64,000 bases of DNA from Verrucomicrobiota bacterium (GCA_023269615.1 JAHFSY010000007.1:62001-126000), one strand, 5' to 3'; counted from the first letter of the stretch, positions 30,205 through 39,655 are shown. Notes: a model not told the origin generated them from the letters alone. Made by a program: numbers and translations.

Positions 30205-32835
30205 GTGAGCGCGTCGTCCCCATCCGCCCTCGATCCTTCCCCGCGCGGACGCGACTGGGAATCCACGCGCACTGAAACAAATCCAAAACGGGGACCGTCC
30301 GGAAAAATCCGGGCGCACTCGAAGTTTTTCTTCGAGGGAGGCCGCAAGTTTTTCGTGAAGGGCGTCACGTACGGCCCTTTCAAGCCGGGCCCGCCCGAAC
30401 CGGGATGTCCCGATGGCGTCTTTCTCCCATCGCGTGCGACCGTGCGAAGCGACCTCGGCCACATGCGCCAGGCGGGCATTAATACGGTCCGCCTGTATCA
30501 CTCGCCGCCGCGCTGGTTTCTTGACGAGTGCGAGGCGGCGAAGATCCGGACGTTCATCACCATCCCGTGGGAACAGCATGTGAGTTTTCTCGACACGTCC
30601 CGCCAGCGCGCCGCGATCCGCAGGCGCGTGGAGGAGGCGGTGACGGTCAACCGCGATCATCCCGCGCTCTTCGCCTACTCGGTGGGAAACGAGATTCCCG
30701 CGGGCCTCGTGCGCTGGTACGGCGCGTACAAGATCGAGAGCTTCATCGAGAGCCTGGTGGACGTTGCGCGTGGCGTGGACTCGCGACCGCTGTACGCCTA
30801 CGCGAATTATCCCTCCACCGAGTACATCCTGCCGGGCTCGGTGGATTTTTATTGCTACAACGTCTATCTGCACCAGCAGGCGGATTTTCAACGCTATCTG
30901 GCCCGCCTTCAAAACCTGGCCGGTGAAAAACCGCTCATGCTCGGCGAATGTGGCATGGACACGATCCGCCACACACAGGAGGAGCAGGCTGAACTGTTCC
31001 GATGGCACATCCAGACCGTCGCGCGCATGGGACTGGCGGGGACGGTTCTGTTCGCATGGACGGATGAATGGTTCACGGGCGGGCATTTGATCGAAGATTG
31101 GAAATTCGGCCTGGTGGATGCGAAACGCCAGCCGAAGAAAGCCTTCTTCGAGGTGCAGCGCCTGTTCAAGGACACGCATCGCGTGGCGCTGAATCATTAT
31201 CCCAAGGTGTCGGTGGTGGTCTGCTCCTACAATGGCGGGCGCACGCTCGAGGCGTGCCTTACTTCGCTGCTGCAGATGGATTATCCCGATTACGAGGTGA
31301 TCCTGGTGGACGACGGTTCGACGGACAACACGCAGGACATCGCGAAGGATTTTCCGAAGGTGATCCACATCCGCCAGAAAAACATGGGGCTGAGCGTCGC
31401 GCGAAACGTTGGAATGAAGGCCGCGCGGGGCGAGCTGATCGCGTACACGGACTCCGACTGCATGGCGGACAAGGACTGGCTCTACTATCTTGTCGGCACT
31501 TTGACGCAGGGCGATTATGTAGCGGTGGGAGGCCCGAACATTTCGCCTCCTGCGCAGAGCTGGGCCCAGGCGTGCGTTTCGGCTTCACCGGGGCAACCGA
31601 GCCACGTGCTGATCGGTGACACCGAGGCGGAGCACATCCCCGGCTGCAACATGGCCTTCTACAAGTGGGCGCTCGAATCCATCAGCGGATTCGACCCCGA
31701 GTACCGCAAGGCGGGCGATGACGTGGATGTCTGCTGGCGCCTCATGGAGATGGGCCATCGCATCGGCTTCAGCCCGTCGGCGGTGGTATGGCATCACCGG
31801 CGTTTTACCATCCGCGCGTACTTCAAACAGCAGGAAGGTTACGGCGAAGCCGAGGCGCTGTTGCGCTTCAAGCATTTCGTTTATTTTGGCCCGACCGGAT
31901 CGGCCAAATGGCGCGGGCAGGTTTACGGCAGCACGCACTTCTCGTCCCTCTTCCAACGCCCCATCGTGTACCATGGCGTTTTTGGCATGGGACTTTTTCA
32001 GTGCATTTATCCAAGTCGCACGTCGGATTTTGTGCAGATCATGAGCAGCCTTGAGTGGAACATTCTCACGTTTATCACGTTACTCATTGCCCTCCAGACG
32101 CACTCGGCGTGGTACGTGCCCGCGTTCCTCTTTGCATGCACGGTATGCGTGGGGCTTTCCTACGGCCTGCGCGCGCGCGTCGAGCCTCCCTATCAAAATA
32201 CCTGGAGCAAACTTTTGGTTTCAACCCTCGCCATCTGGCAGCCCATCGCGCGCGGCTGGGCACGCTACTCCACGTGGATGAAGATGAAGCGCACGCCCGG
32301 CGAAGTCATCGAGCCCACCGCTGAAGGCCGCGCCATGAAGATCGTCTGGGACCGCCCGGCACTCCTCTCGTTCTGGAACGAGAAAAGCGCAGGACGGGAA
32401 CATTTTCTCAAGGCCTTCGAGGGGCGTCTCAATCGCGAGGGCTGGAAATATTCCGCCGACACGGGCTGGACCAATTGGGATTTTCAAGTCTATGGAAACC
32501 GCTTCTGGCAGATCCGCCTTCTCAGCGTCACCGAGGAACATGGCGACGGGAAAAGGCTCACGCGCGTGCGATTGCACCCAAGCCCCACCACGATGCTGCG
32601 GCTCATCGGCCTGGTGCTTCTTGTGATCAGCATCATGACCTTCCAGGCGTTTGAAAATCCGTCCCTCACCATGGCGCCCGAGGGATTCTACATCATCAGC
32701 GCATGGTTTTGCTTCGTCTCCTTCTTTCTCACCCTCATGGTCTGGATGAGCGCGCGACTGCGCAAACGTCTGGCCCAGCTCACGGAACTCGCCGCCAAGG
32801 ATTGCGGCCTCTCCCCCATCCACTCAACAAAATGA
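30205..32835 (+). CDS. glycoside hydrolase-glycosyltransferase family 2 fusion, membrane bound
   Basis: The 876-residue protein has two catalytic parts. Residues about 38-325 form a GH2/GH5-like TIM barrel (FFVKGVTYGPFKP, TVRLYHSPPRWFLDECE) with the likely acid/base Glu163 in SVGNEIP and nucleophile Glu248 in MLGECGMD. Residues about 330-600 form a GT2 domain (KVSVVVCSYNGGRTLEACL, VILVDDGSTDNTQ, YTDSDCMADKDW, KAGDDVDVCWRLMEMG). Three or four membrane segments and a soluble pocket follow. It may make and trim a polysaccharide at the inner membrane. The start is a GTG six bases after the leuC stop; phhB overlaps its end. Confidence 0.85.
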   Translation: MSASSPSALDPSPRGRDWESTRTETNPKRGPSGKIRAHSKFFFEGGRKFFVKGVTYGPFKPGPPEPGCPDGVFLPSRATVRSDLGHMRQAGINTVRLYHSPPRWFLDECEAAKIRTFITIPWEQHVSFLDTSRQRAAIRRRVEEAVTVNRDHPALFAYSVGNEIPAGLVRWYGAYKIESFIESLVDVARGVDSRPLYAYANYPSTEYILPGSVDFYCYNVYLHQQADFQRYLARLQNLAGEKPLMLGECGMDTIRHTQEEQAELFRWHIQTVARMGLAGTVLFAWTDEWFTGGHLIEDWKFGLVDAKRQPKKAFFEVQRLFKDTHRVALNHYPKVSVVVCSYNGGRTLEACLTSLLQMDYPDYEVILVDDGSTDNTQDIAKDFPKVIHIRQKNMGLSVARNVGMKAARGELIAYTDSDCMADKDWLYYLVGTLTQGDYVAVGGPNISPPAQSWAQACVSASPGQPSHVLIGDTEAEHIPGCNMAFYKWALESISGFDPEYRKAGDDVDVCWRLMEMGHRIGFSPSAVVWHHRRFTIRAYFKQQEGYGEAEALLRFKHFVYFGPTGSAKWRGQVYGSTHFSSLFQRPIVYHGVFGMGLFQCIYPSRTSDFVQIMSSLEWNILTFITLLIALQTHSAWYVPAFLFACTVCVGLSYGLRARVEPPYQNTWSKLLVSTLAIWQPIARGWARYSTWMKMKRTPGEVIEPTAEGRAMKIVWDRPALLSFWNEKSAGREHFLKAFEGRLNREGWKYSADTGWTNWDFQVYGNRFWQIRLLSVTEEHGDGKRLTRVRLHPSPTTMLRLIGLVLLVISIMTFQAFENPSLTMAPEGFYIISAWFCFVSFFLTLMVWMSARLRKRLAQLTELAAKDCGLSPIHSTK

Positions 32836-33161
32836 AAAAATGCAACCTTGCGGATATGAAATGTTTGCCTTGTACCGGTGTAACCCCACGCTTGAAAGGC
32901 GCGGCGCTCAAAAAACTTCAACGCCAGCTCAAGGACTGGAAGGTCATCAAGGGCCATCATCTTGCCAGAGAATATAAATTCCCCAACTTCGTGAAAGCCC
33001 TTGCCTTCGTGAACCGCATCGGAACGCTCGCCGAAAAAATCGGCCACCACCCCGACCTCGAACTCGGCTGGGGCCGGGTGGGCGTTGAAATCTGGACACA
33101 CAGCGTGAACGGCCTGACCCAAAACGATTTCATCTTCGCCGCGAAAGTGGATCGCCTGTAG
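32832..33161 (+). CDS. phhB: 4a-hydroxytetrahydrobiopterin dehydratase
   Basis: The 109-residue protein has the pterin-4a-carbinolamine dehydratase motif AEKIGHHPDLELGWGRVGVEIWTHSVNGLT followed by a late Asp; the GHHP pair is the active site. It recycles pterin cofactor for aromatic amino acid hydroxylases, or serves a related pterin role. Its ATG overlaps the TGA of the glycosyltransferase fusion (ATGA), an odd neighbour by function. The start MKKCNLADMKCLPC is fixed by this overlap. Confidence 0.92.
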   Translation: MKKCNLADMKCLPCTGVTPRLKGAALKKLQRQLKDWKVIKGHHLAREYKFPNFVKALAFVNRIGTLAEKIGHHPDLELGWGRVGVEIWTHSVNGLTQNDFIFAAKVDRL

Positions 33162-33217
33162 GTCATACGGCCCGCCTACCGTCTCCGAACAGAGCCTCGC
33201 GCAAGGTTTCCGCGGCA

Positions 33218-33252
33218 ATTTTTAACTTTTCATTTTGAATTTTTAATTTCTT
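33218..33252. repeat. A/T-rich heptad tract before mazG
   Basis: Five units of 7 bases (ATTTTTA, ACTTTTC, ATTTTGA, ATTTTTA, ATTTCTT) end six bases before the mazG GTG. The pattern mirrors the tract before uppS, so the upstream regions of both genes are repeat. Confidence 0.75.
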
Positions 33253-33258
33253 CCCCCT

Positions 33259-33681
33259 GTGTCCAAGCAAACCACACGCCTCCTGCGCATCATGACGCGC
33301 CTTCGTTCGCCGAAGGGTTGCCCGTGGGACCGCAAGCAGACGCACGAGTCCATCATCAAGTGCCTGCGTGACGAGACGGAAGAGGTCATTGATGCGATTC
33401 GAAAGAAAGACATGCACAATTTGCGCGAGGAACTCGGCGACCTCCTGCTTCACGTGGTCTTTCATTCACAGCTCGCCCGTGAAAAGGGACATTTCGATTT
33501 CGATGACGTGGTCCAGATGTTGAACCGCAAACTCATCCGCCGCCACCCCCACGTCTTCGGAAACCACAAAGCCCGCAACATCGGCGAAGTCTGGAAGAAA
33601 TGGAACGAGATCAAGGCAAAGGAAAAAACCGACCGACGCCACGCGAAAAATCGTGCCAGGTCAAAAAATGTTGGCCGCTGA
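33259..33681 (+). CDS. mazG: MazG-type nucleoside triphosphate pyrophosphohydrolase
   Basis: The 140-residue protein matches the N-terminal half of Maz[20 protein letters not shown], then the metal motif [11 protein letters not shown]...[12 protein letters not shown] (ExxE...ExxD), RRHPHVFG and [10 protein letters not shown]. It hydrolyses NTPs to NMP and PPi, as a house-cleaning enzyme. Full MazG has about 260 residues in two copies of the fold; this is a one-domain form with a Lys/Arg-rich tail. The start is a GTG after a heptad tract. Confidence 0.92.
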   Translation: MSKQTTRLLRIMTRLRSPKGCPWDRKQTHESIIKCLRDETEEVIDAIRKKDMHNLREELGDLLLHVVFHSQLAREKGHFDFDDVVQMLNRKLIRRHPHVFGNHKARNIGEVWKKWNEIKAKEKTDRRHAKNRARSKNVGR

Positions 33682-33701
33682 AATATACTATAGCCGAACC
33701 C

Positions 33702-35009
33702 TCACGCCGGATTGCGCCACACGACGTCGCTGTAGAGTCTCAGGACCGTGTCTTCCGTGAGTTCCTTGTCCTCGGGCATGCAGGAAACCGGGTTGGGGAG
33801 GGACGGATCGGAACGGGTTCCCTTGAGCCATTCGGGATCGAGCTTCACGTCGCGTCCCAGCACCAGGAACGGGCGGTTTTCGTAGCAGGCCTTGTCTCCC
33901 TCCACCCGGAAATAAAGCACGCGACGGTTGGGGCCTGAGAGCACCATGGCGCGTGAGGTCATGGTCCACTCCGCCTGCTTTGGATCGATTCCGGGATGAC
34001 AGGTTTCTCCCGCGATGCAGACGCGATCGGGGTAGGGCACGGCGTGGTCCGTGACGATGTGGACCATGTCCCAGATGGTCGCGCCGTTGCGGCTGGCATC
34101 GGCAACCAGTTTCAGCAGGCGATTGTAACGCGCCTCGCATCCCTTCCAATAATGCCAGTCCATCGAATGCTCATCCAATCCGCGAAGCTTCAATGACAGG
34201 CGATGACGTTCGTCGCGGAACGCCTTGATTTCCGGAATGACCACCGCGCAGGCGGTCACGGCGGAACTTCCGTCATTGGAATAGCGAAAACCCACGCGGC
34301 GGTTGAGCTTCTCGTACGCCACCGTGGAATTCTCCTCGTCCACAAGAATTCCATTGTGGGCCGCCCAGAAATCGGCGTACCGCTGCAAGTAAGGAACCAC
34401 ATCCTTGATGAGACGGCAGTCGTCCGGAATGATCTTGAACGGATTGAGCGGGTAGATTTCCTCGGGTTCCTCGTCGCAGAAAGTTCCTGACGACACGCCC
34501 TTGACGAAGAGACGCTGGATGTGGTCGGGGCCCTGCGTCGGCACGTCCATGAACTCGGGCAGCTTGTGGTGAGGCATGTCCCAGTTGCGTCCGAAAAGCG
34601 GCCCTCCCTCCTTGCTGTTGCGGATGAACACGGCGGTGCATTCGCCCTTGGGCACCCCGGTGCCGACGTACCGTGTGTTCATGCGGCACGACATGAAGTA
34701 AGCCCATGTGTAATAAAACGCGAGTTCCAGCGGTCCGCCCCCGCATCCTTCAAGAAAGCCTTTGCGTTCCGCAATGAGACGGTCGGGCCATCCTTTCGAC
34801 TCGGGAAAACGCGTCAGGCTGGGAACGCTCTCCATGCGCAACTGGTCAAGCTTCAACAGTTCCTGCGCGTAATCGAGATGCGCGCTTGCGGGAAAGGCCT
34901 TGCGGGTTGATTGAAACGCGGCCTCGATGGATTCGCGGAGTCCGGCTTTGGCCTCCGCTCCATTCTTGCGTCCGCGGGCATGAGCTTCCGAGGGTGTTAT
35001 TTTTTTCAT
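33702..35009 (-). CDS. C45 family (acyl-CoA:6-APA acyltransferase-like) Ntn hydrolase
   Basis: The 435-residue protein has GECTAVFIRNSKEGGPLFGRNWDMPHHK, the pattern of C45 proteins in which a Cys becomes the N-terminal nucleophile after self-cleavage (here near Cys124), followed by a GRNWD loop. A later VDEENSTVAYEK region and TMTSRAMVLSGPNRRVLYFR fit the four-layer Ntn fold. Substrates of bacterial C45 proteins are mostly unknown amides. No signal peptide is seen. The CBM9-like secreted gene lies 51 bases upstream on the same strand. Confidence 0.82.
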   Translation of the reverse strand: MKKITPSEAHARGRKNGAEAKAGLRESIEAAFQSTRKAFPASAHLDYAQELLKLDQLRMESVPSLTRFPESKGWPDRLIAERKGFLEGCGGGPLELAFYYTWAYFMSCRMNTRYVGTGVPKGECTAVFIRNSKEGGPLFGRNWDMPHHKLPEFMDVPTQGPDHIQRLFVKGVSSGTFCDEEPEEIYPLNPFKIIPDDCRLIKDVVPYLQRYADFWAAHNGILVDEENSTVAYEKLNRRVGFRYSNDGSSAVTACAVVIPEIKAFRDERHRLSLKLRGLDEHSMDWHYWKGCEARYNRLLKLVADASRNGATIWDMVHIVTDHAVPYPDRVCIAGETCHPGIDPKQAEWTMTSRAMVLSGPNRRVLYFRVEGDKACYENRPFLVLGRDVKLDPEWLKGTRSDPSLPNPVSCMPEDKELTEDTVLRLYSDVVWRNPA

Positions 35010-35060
35010 GGGATTATTTTGTTTATTCCGACGTTGAAAGCAATGTGTGAATGGGAGCGA

Positions 35061-35849
35061 TCATTTGCTGAATTTCAGGTATCCCCACTCCTGCTGGCGA
35101 TGAAAGCCGCGTTCCTGGTGCGGTGAGGTTGAGGAAAGGACGGGCTCCTTGTTTCCCGTCGTGAAATCATAGCGGCAGAATGAGAAGCGCCACTCGTCGC
35201 CGGGCTTGATTCCACCGGTCTCGTCGAGGAGTTTCGACGGAATTTCCGCAAGCACGAACCATTTCTGGCTCTTCTCATCCACCCGCGTGTACGTGGCGAT
35301 GACCTGCTTGCCCTCAATCACGCGCTTGCGGAGCTGGCGTCCTCCTTCCCGCACGTTGTCCATGTAATCCCCCGCGTACTTCCATCGCAGCTGCAGAATA
35401 TGGTTCTGTGGCGTGACATGAAACTCGAGGTAGTGTTCTTTCGTGGATTTGCGGAGGAAAATTTCAAATGCGTCGCCGCGCGTGCTCGAGAGCGGGTCGA
35501 ACCATTGATCCTCTTTGAGGTCTTTTGGAAAATCATAGACTTCATTCAGGCGCGTGGTGGGATTGGCGATCGAAACATCCTCCAGCTCCGCATAGACCCA
35601 GAGCGAGTCACCGTGCCAGCCGGTGCGAACAACGGCGGGCTTGAAACCCGCGTCCAATTCCTGCTGCCATGCCTCCTTCATCGAAACCGGAGTCGCGTCC
35701 TTGAACGCAAGCTCGACTGATTTCCAATCCGCGGGATCAAACGATGGCAGCGGCTTGCATTCCAGCGGGAGGGGCTCGGCCCCGGCAAGGCGGAGTGCAC
35801 CGGCCAACCACAGGCAAAGTGTCAGGCGTCGGATCATGCGAGCTGCCAT
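35061..35849 (-). CDS. secreted CBM9/DOMON-like carbohydrate-binding protein
   Basis: The 262-residue protein has a signal peptide (MIRRLTLCLWLAGALRLAGA). The mature part has the CBM9-like order seen in sugar-binding modules and sugar-linked enzymes: a FKDATPVS strand, TGWHGDSLWVYAELED, RGDAFEIFLRKSTKEHYLEFHVTPQN, a long middle strand region, and GDEWRFSFCRYDFTTGNKEPVLSSTSP. It probably binds sugars outside the cytoplasm. The sugar-isomerase-like gene at 35943 is divergent from it. Confidence 0.8.
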   Translation of the reverse strand: MAARMIRRLTLCLWLAGALRLAGAEPLPLECKPLPSFDPADWKSVELAFKDATPVSMKEAWQQELDAGFKPAVVRTGWHGDSLWVYAELEDVSIANPTTRLNEVYDFPKDLKEDQWFDPLSSTRGDAFEIFLRKSTKEHYLEFHVTPQNHILQLRWKYAGDYMDNVREGGRQLRKRVIEGKQVIATYTRVDEKSQKWFVLAEIPSKLLDETGGIKPGDEWRFSFCRYDFTTGNKEPVLSSTSPHQERGFHRQQEWGYLKFSK

Positions 35850-35942
35850 TGCAGAGGAAGTGATGGAACCCTGTCAACTCCGCAGATGTTTGAAATTCAT
35901 TTTTATTGAAACGTCCTCCCCGCCACCTACGATGTTCGATGG

Positions 35943-36755
35943 ATGAAGTTCGCGATCTGCAACGAGACGTTTGATGGCTGGGCGCACGAGGACGCGCTAT
36001 CTTGCGCCGCGGAGCTGGGCTACACGGGGATCGAGGTGGCCCCGTTCACCCTTCATCCCGACGTCCGTCAAATCACCCCCGAACGTCGCGCATGCTTTCG
36101 ACGTCTCGCTGAATCACACGGCCTTGAGATCCTTGGGCTGCACTGGCTGCTGGCGCGGACCGAGGGGCTGCACCTGACTTCACCCTCACCCGATGTTCGG
36201 GCCCGCACGGCGGAGTATGTAATCGAGCTCATCCGGTTCTGCTCCGACCTTGGCGGGCGGATCATGGTGTTTGGCTCACCCAAGCAACGCGACCTGCGGG
36301 AGGGCGCGACATTTGCGCAGGGACTTGATCGGGCGGCGGAAGTATTTCGGCGCGTGATGCCTGCCACGGAATCGGCCGGGGTGACAATCGCCTTCGAGCC
36401 GCTTGCGCGCACCGAAACCAATTTCATCAACACCGCCGCGCAGGGCGTGGCGCTGATCGAACGGGTGACGCATCCGAATTTCCGTCTCCACCTGGACGTG
36501 AAGGCGATGAGCGACGAGGGGCGGCCGGTGCCGGACATCATCCACGAATGCAAAAACCACATCGCTCATTTTCACGCGAACGATCCCAATGCGCGGGGTC
36601 CGGGAACCTCGGGCCTCGACCATGCCCCATTTGCGGCCGCGCTTCGGGAGATTGGATACAAGGGCTGGGTGTGCGTGGAGGTGTTTCACTACAAACCCGA
36701 TCCGCGCGAGATCGCGTCCGCTGCGATGGATTATTTGAAGCGCGTGTACGCCTGA
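35943..36755 (+). CDS. sugar phosphate isomerase/epimerase family protein
   Basis: The 270-residue protein is an AP-endonuclease-2-type TIM barrel: KFAICNETF, GYTGIEVAPFTLHP, GGRIMVFGSPKQRD, VTIAFEPLARTETNFINTA, RLHLDVKAM and KGWVCVEVFHYKPDP. These Glu, Asp and His positions fit a metal site as in hydroxypyruvate isomerase and tagatose epimerase. The exact substrate is unknown. It is convergent with kdsB, ten bases apart. Confidence 0.85.
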   Translation: MKFAICNETFDGWAHEDALSCAAELGYTGIEVAPFTLHPDVRQITPERRACFRRLAESHGLEILGLHWLLARTEGLHLTSPSPDVRARTAEYVIELIRFCSDLGGRIMVFGSPKQRDLREGATFAQGLDRAAEVFRRVMPATESAGVTIAFEPLARTETNFINTAAQGVALIERVTHPNFRLHLDVKAMSDEGRPVPDIIHECKNHIAHFHANDPNARGPGTSGLDHAPFAAALREIGYKGWVCVEVFHYKPDPREIASAAMDYLKRVYA

Positions 36756-36765
36756 TTTTTCACGA

Positions 36766-37506
36766 TCACCAACGCAGTAATTTTTCCACCTTGCGCATAT
36801 CCGATGGCGCATCCACGCCGATGGCATGATAGGTGGTTTTCAGCACGCGGATGGCCACACCATGTTCCAGCGCGCGCAACTGCTCCAGTTTTTCCGCGTG
36901 CTCAAGCGGCGATTGCCGCCAGCGGACGTATTGCAGGAGAAAGTCACGGCGATACGCATAGATCCCGATGTGACGAAGGAGAGCCGGCGATTTTCCGCCT
37001 CCCTGTTTTTCCCGCACATACGGAATCGGTGAGCGCGAAAAATAGAGCGCGTTGCCCTGTGCGTTGACGACCACCTTCACCACGTTGGGGTCCTTGCCGT
37101 CCCGTGCGTCGGTGATCGCATGGCACAGCGTGCCCATGCGGATGGAGGGATCGTGCCTCATCGTGTCCGCAAGTTTTCGGATCACACGAGGGTCAAGCAA
37201 CGGCTCGTCGCCCTGCACGTTGATGACGATCGGGCACGGATATTTTCGCGCAACCTCCGTCACCCGGTCGGTGCCGCTTGGGTGATCACGGCGGGTCATC
37301 ATCACGTTTCCGCCAAAACCTCGCACATGTTTTTCAATCCGACGGTCATCCGTGGCAACCACCACGAGCGAATCGCCACCCACTCCGCTGCACAGCCGAT
37401 GGACGCGCTCAATGAGTGAAACTCCCGCGATGAGAGCGAGCGGTTTTCCCGGAAAACGCGTGGAAGCGTAACGCGAGGGAATGACGATGAGGACGCGCGG
37501 TCGCAT
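36766..37506 (-). CDS. kdsB: 3-deoxy-manno-octulosonate cytidylyltransferase
   Basis: The 246-residue enzyme makes CMP-Kdo for the LPS core. It opens VLIVIPSRYASTRFPGKPLALI and has VVVATDDRRIEKHV, DHPSGTDRVTEV, VINVQGDEPLLDP, FSRSPIPY, LRHIGIYAYRR and a late YHAIGVDAPSD. It is good evidence for a Gram-negative outer membrane. It is the third gene of a minus-strand run with a tiny membrane protein and an NlpC/P60-like hydrolase. Confidence 0.96.
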   Translation of the reverse strand: MRPRVLIVIPSRYASTRFPGKPLALIAGVSLIERVHRLCSGVGGDSLVVVATDDRRIEKHVRGFGGNVMMTRRDHPSGTDRVTEVARKYPCPIVINVQGDEPLLDPRVIRKLADTMRHDPSIRMGTLCHAITDARDGKDPNVVKVVVNAQGNALYFSRSPIPYVREKQGGGKSPALLRHIGIYAYRRDFLLQYVRWRQSPLEHAEKLEQLRALEHGVAIRVLKTTYHAIGVDAPSDMRKVEKLLRW

Positions 37507-37523
37507 GGTGCGCCGTCAGGATC

Positions 37524-37700
37524 CTACTTGCCGCCACCACTGGCGTCGCGACCCGTGAGAAGCTTGATCTCGGCGGGCAGCGATGCAAACCCTTTCACGA
37601 AGCCGGATGGCCCATGCTCGAACAGGACAAAAAAGCACGAGTAACAAAGGTTGAAATACACATACCAAAGGAAGAACCAGAGATAGCGCAGATTTTTCAT
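37524..37700 (-). CDS. 58-residue single-membrane-segment protein
   Basis: This short gene lies 17 bases before kdsB. The protein begins MKNLRYLWFFLWYVYFNLCY, one long aromatic-rich hydrophobic stretch to about residue 27, and ends in a polar tail FVKGFASLPAEIKLLTG plus RDASGGGK. The codon pattern, its position inside a run of same-strand genes and its clean ATG and TAG support it as real. The function is unknown; it may anchor or regulate a neighbouring enzyme. Confidence 0.65.
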   Translation of the reverse strand: MKNLRYLWFFLWYVYFNLCYSCFFVLFEHGPSGFVKGFASLPAEIKLLTGRDASGGGK

Positions 37701-37761
37701 GGATTCGTCAAAGCGAACACCAGACGACTCGAGGTGTCAAGCCAAGCGGGAGGGTTCGGCG

Positions 37762-38472
37762 TTATCCACGCGGATCCTTGCCAATCCTGGCGCGGATGCG
37801 GCGGCGAAGGTTGCCAGCCATTTTTGCGATGCGGCCTGGCTCCACTTTCCGCTCCAGAACGTAGGTGACATGGGGCACGGGGGAGCGCGAAATGTCCTCG
37901 GGGGTGGAATTTTTTTCGTGCAGGTTGGGCGCGAGGTCCACGCCGATTTTTCGGAAAAGATATTGCACCATCGCCGAGCAATAGAGCGACTTGTCGCGCG
38001 ACAGCACGTTGCCCCGCCCGCGAAATTGCGGATGTCGCAAGGCGAAGAGCGCCCCCGCCAGTTCCCTCAGAGAGTAGCGCGTGCGACCGGCAACCAGGTC
38101 GAGCCCCTCACGCAAAAGGGCCGACACCTGTTCCTCCTCGAGCCCGAAATCCAGCACAGCCAGCCATGTGTAATACGAATCGTCGTGGTACTTTGAAATG
38201 CGGTTCTCCTGCACGCCGAGCGAGACGTGCTTGCGGATCACCTGCAGGTCGGACTCGATCACCCAGTGATGCCCATCCGCGCGCTGCCCTTGGAACAAAA
38301 ACACGTGGGACCATTTCCCCCAGCTCCCTTTCTCGTCCACATGCCGCTCCGCCATCTGGATCGCCCGGTCAATCAACGTGATGCCTCCGGAAAGCCCGAC
38401 CCTTCCCGGACGTGCATACTTCGCCAGAAATTCCTCGTTGGAGAGATTGGAGAGTGTGACGGTCTCGTTCAT
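37762..38472 (-). CDS. permuted NlpC/P60 (YiiX-like) hydrolase
   Basis: The 236-residue protein has WGKWSHVFLFQGQ with a likely active His, then a long helical part and SLYCSAMVQYLFRKIG with a likely active Cys after it. His before Cys is the order of circularly permuted papain-like YiiX/YebB proteins. Such proteins act on lipid-linked or peptide bonds. No signal peptide is seen. The ATG at 38472 starts MNETVTLSNLS; a longer frame upstream lacks support. Confidence 0.75.
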   Translation of the reverse strand: MNETVTLSNLSNEEFLAKYARPGRVGLSGGITLIDRAIQMAERHVDEKGSWGKWSHVFLFQGQRADGHHWVIESDLQVIRKHVSLGVQENRISKYHDDSYYTWLAVLDFGLEEEQVSALLREGLDLVAGRTRYSLRELAGALFALRHPQFRGRGNVLSRDKSLYCSAMVQYLFRKIGVDLAPNLHEKNSTPEDISRSPVPHVTYVLERKVEPGRIAKMAGNLRRRIRARIGKDPRG

Positions 38473-38573
38473 GTCTCCACAGGTTCTATCAGGTACAGGC
38501 CGCCATGCAAATCCTGAACGCCACAAAATTCCTTTTCTTCCAGCGATGAAATCCCCACAATGATTCCTTCTCC

Positions 38574-39515
38574 ATGAAAAAAAGCCCTGGATTGAAAAAG
38601 ATTCTTGTGACAGGCGGCGCCGGCTTCATCGGCTCCAACCTCATCCTCACCCTGCAGGAACGCCATCCCCAGGCATGGATCGTGGTGGTGGATGATTTTC
38701 GCTCAGGCCATTTCAAGAACCTCACCGGCTTCCGCGGTGACGTAGTGGCCGCCGACGTCGCGCGTCTCGACTGGAAGGCGCATTTCGGCAGGGAAAAGTT
38801 CGACGCGATTTTTCACGAAGCCAGCATCACCGACACCACCGAGCACAACCAGTTTCTGCAGACGCATGACAACGTGGAGGGTTTCCGTCGCGTGCTGGAG
38901 TTTGCGCGTCCGAACAAGACCCCCATCGTGTACGCCTCCTCCGCTGCGACGTATGGGATTGGGGGCGAGGCGGTGAATCTCGAAACCCAGCCGCCAAAGC
39001 CAGCCAACATCTACGCGTTCTCGAAGGTGATCCTCGACAATCTGGCGAGAGAATACTCAAAGAAGAATCCGAAATGGCGGATTGTGGGCGTGCGATATTT
39101 CAACGTGTTTGGCCCGCGCGAGGGGCACAAAGGCGCAGCCTCCAGCATGATTCTCCAGCTCGCCCAGCTGATCAAGGAAGGGAAACGTCCACGCGTATTC
39201 AAACACGGCGAGCAGATGCGCGATTTCGTTTATGTGAAGGACGTGGTGGAGGCGACGCTGCTCGGGCTTTCCGCGCCAAGCGGCGTGTACAATACCGGAA
39301 GTGGCGCTCCGCGCTCGTTCAACGACGTGATCGCCGCCGTCCAGTCACGCCTGGGCACCTGGCTCGAGACGGAATACTTTGACAACCCGTACCCGTTCTA
39401 CCAGCCCCACACCGAAGCCGACCTCACGCACTCGCGCAAGCTGCTCAAATACAACCCGCAGTTTACACTCGAAAAGGGCGTGGCCGATTATCACGCCAGT
39501 GGATTCCTTGTGTGA
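38574..39515 (+). CDS. hldD: ADP-L-glycero-D-manno-heptose 6-epimerase-like SDR
   Basis: The 313-residue short-chain dehydrogenase has the NAD site ILVTGGAGFIGSNL, VYASSAATYG, the catalytic YAFSK and RYFNVFGPREGHKGAASSM. The run ending GEQMRDFVYVKDVV and the AASSMILQL segment are typical of HldD/RfaD, which makes the heptose for the LPS inner core. Other sugar epimerases cannot be fully excluded. Nearby kdsB supports an LPS role. Confidence 0.85.
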   Translation: MKKSPGLKKILVTGGAGFIGSNLILTLQERHPQAWIVVVDDFRSGHFKNLTGFRGDVVAADVARLDWKAHFGREKFDAIFHEASITDTTEHNQFLQTHDNVEGFRRVLEFARPNKTPIVYASSAATYGIGGEAVNLETQPPKPANIYAFSKVILDNLAREYSKKNPKWRIVGVRYFNVFGPREGHKGAASSMILQLAQLIKEGKRPRVFKHGEQMRDFVYVKDVVEATLLGLSAPSGVYNTGSGAPRSFNDVIAAVQSRLGTWLETEYFDNPYPFYQPHTEADLTHSRKLLKYNPQFTLEKGVADYHASGFLV

Positions 39516-39655
39516 TTTTAAATGCAGGACGGGAAATCCAATCTCCATCGTGGCTGACATTTTCGGGGGACCCTATTCGTGATGCGGAACAAGTGGCGTT
39601 TGGAATACAGTCGAAGGGGTTGGTGATCAGCGATGTCTTCGTTGGTCCACCTTGC

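Noticed and set aside
36804-37067. Plus-strand frames opposite kdsB
   Set aside because: kdsB has complete family motifs on the minus strand; these are shadows.
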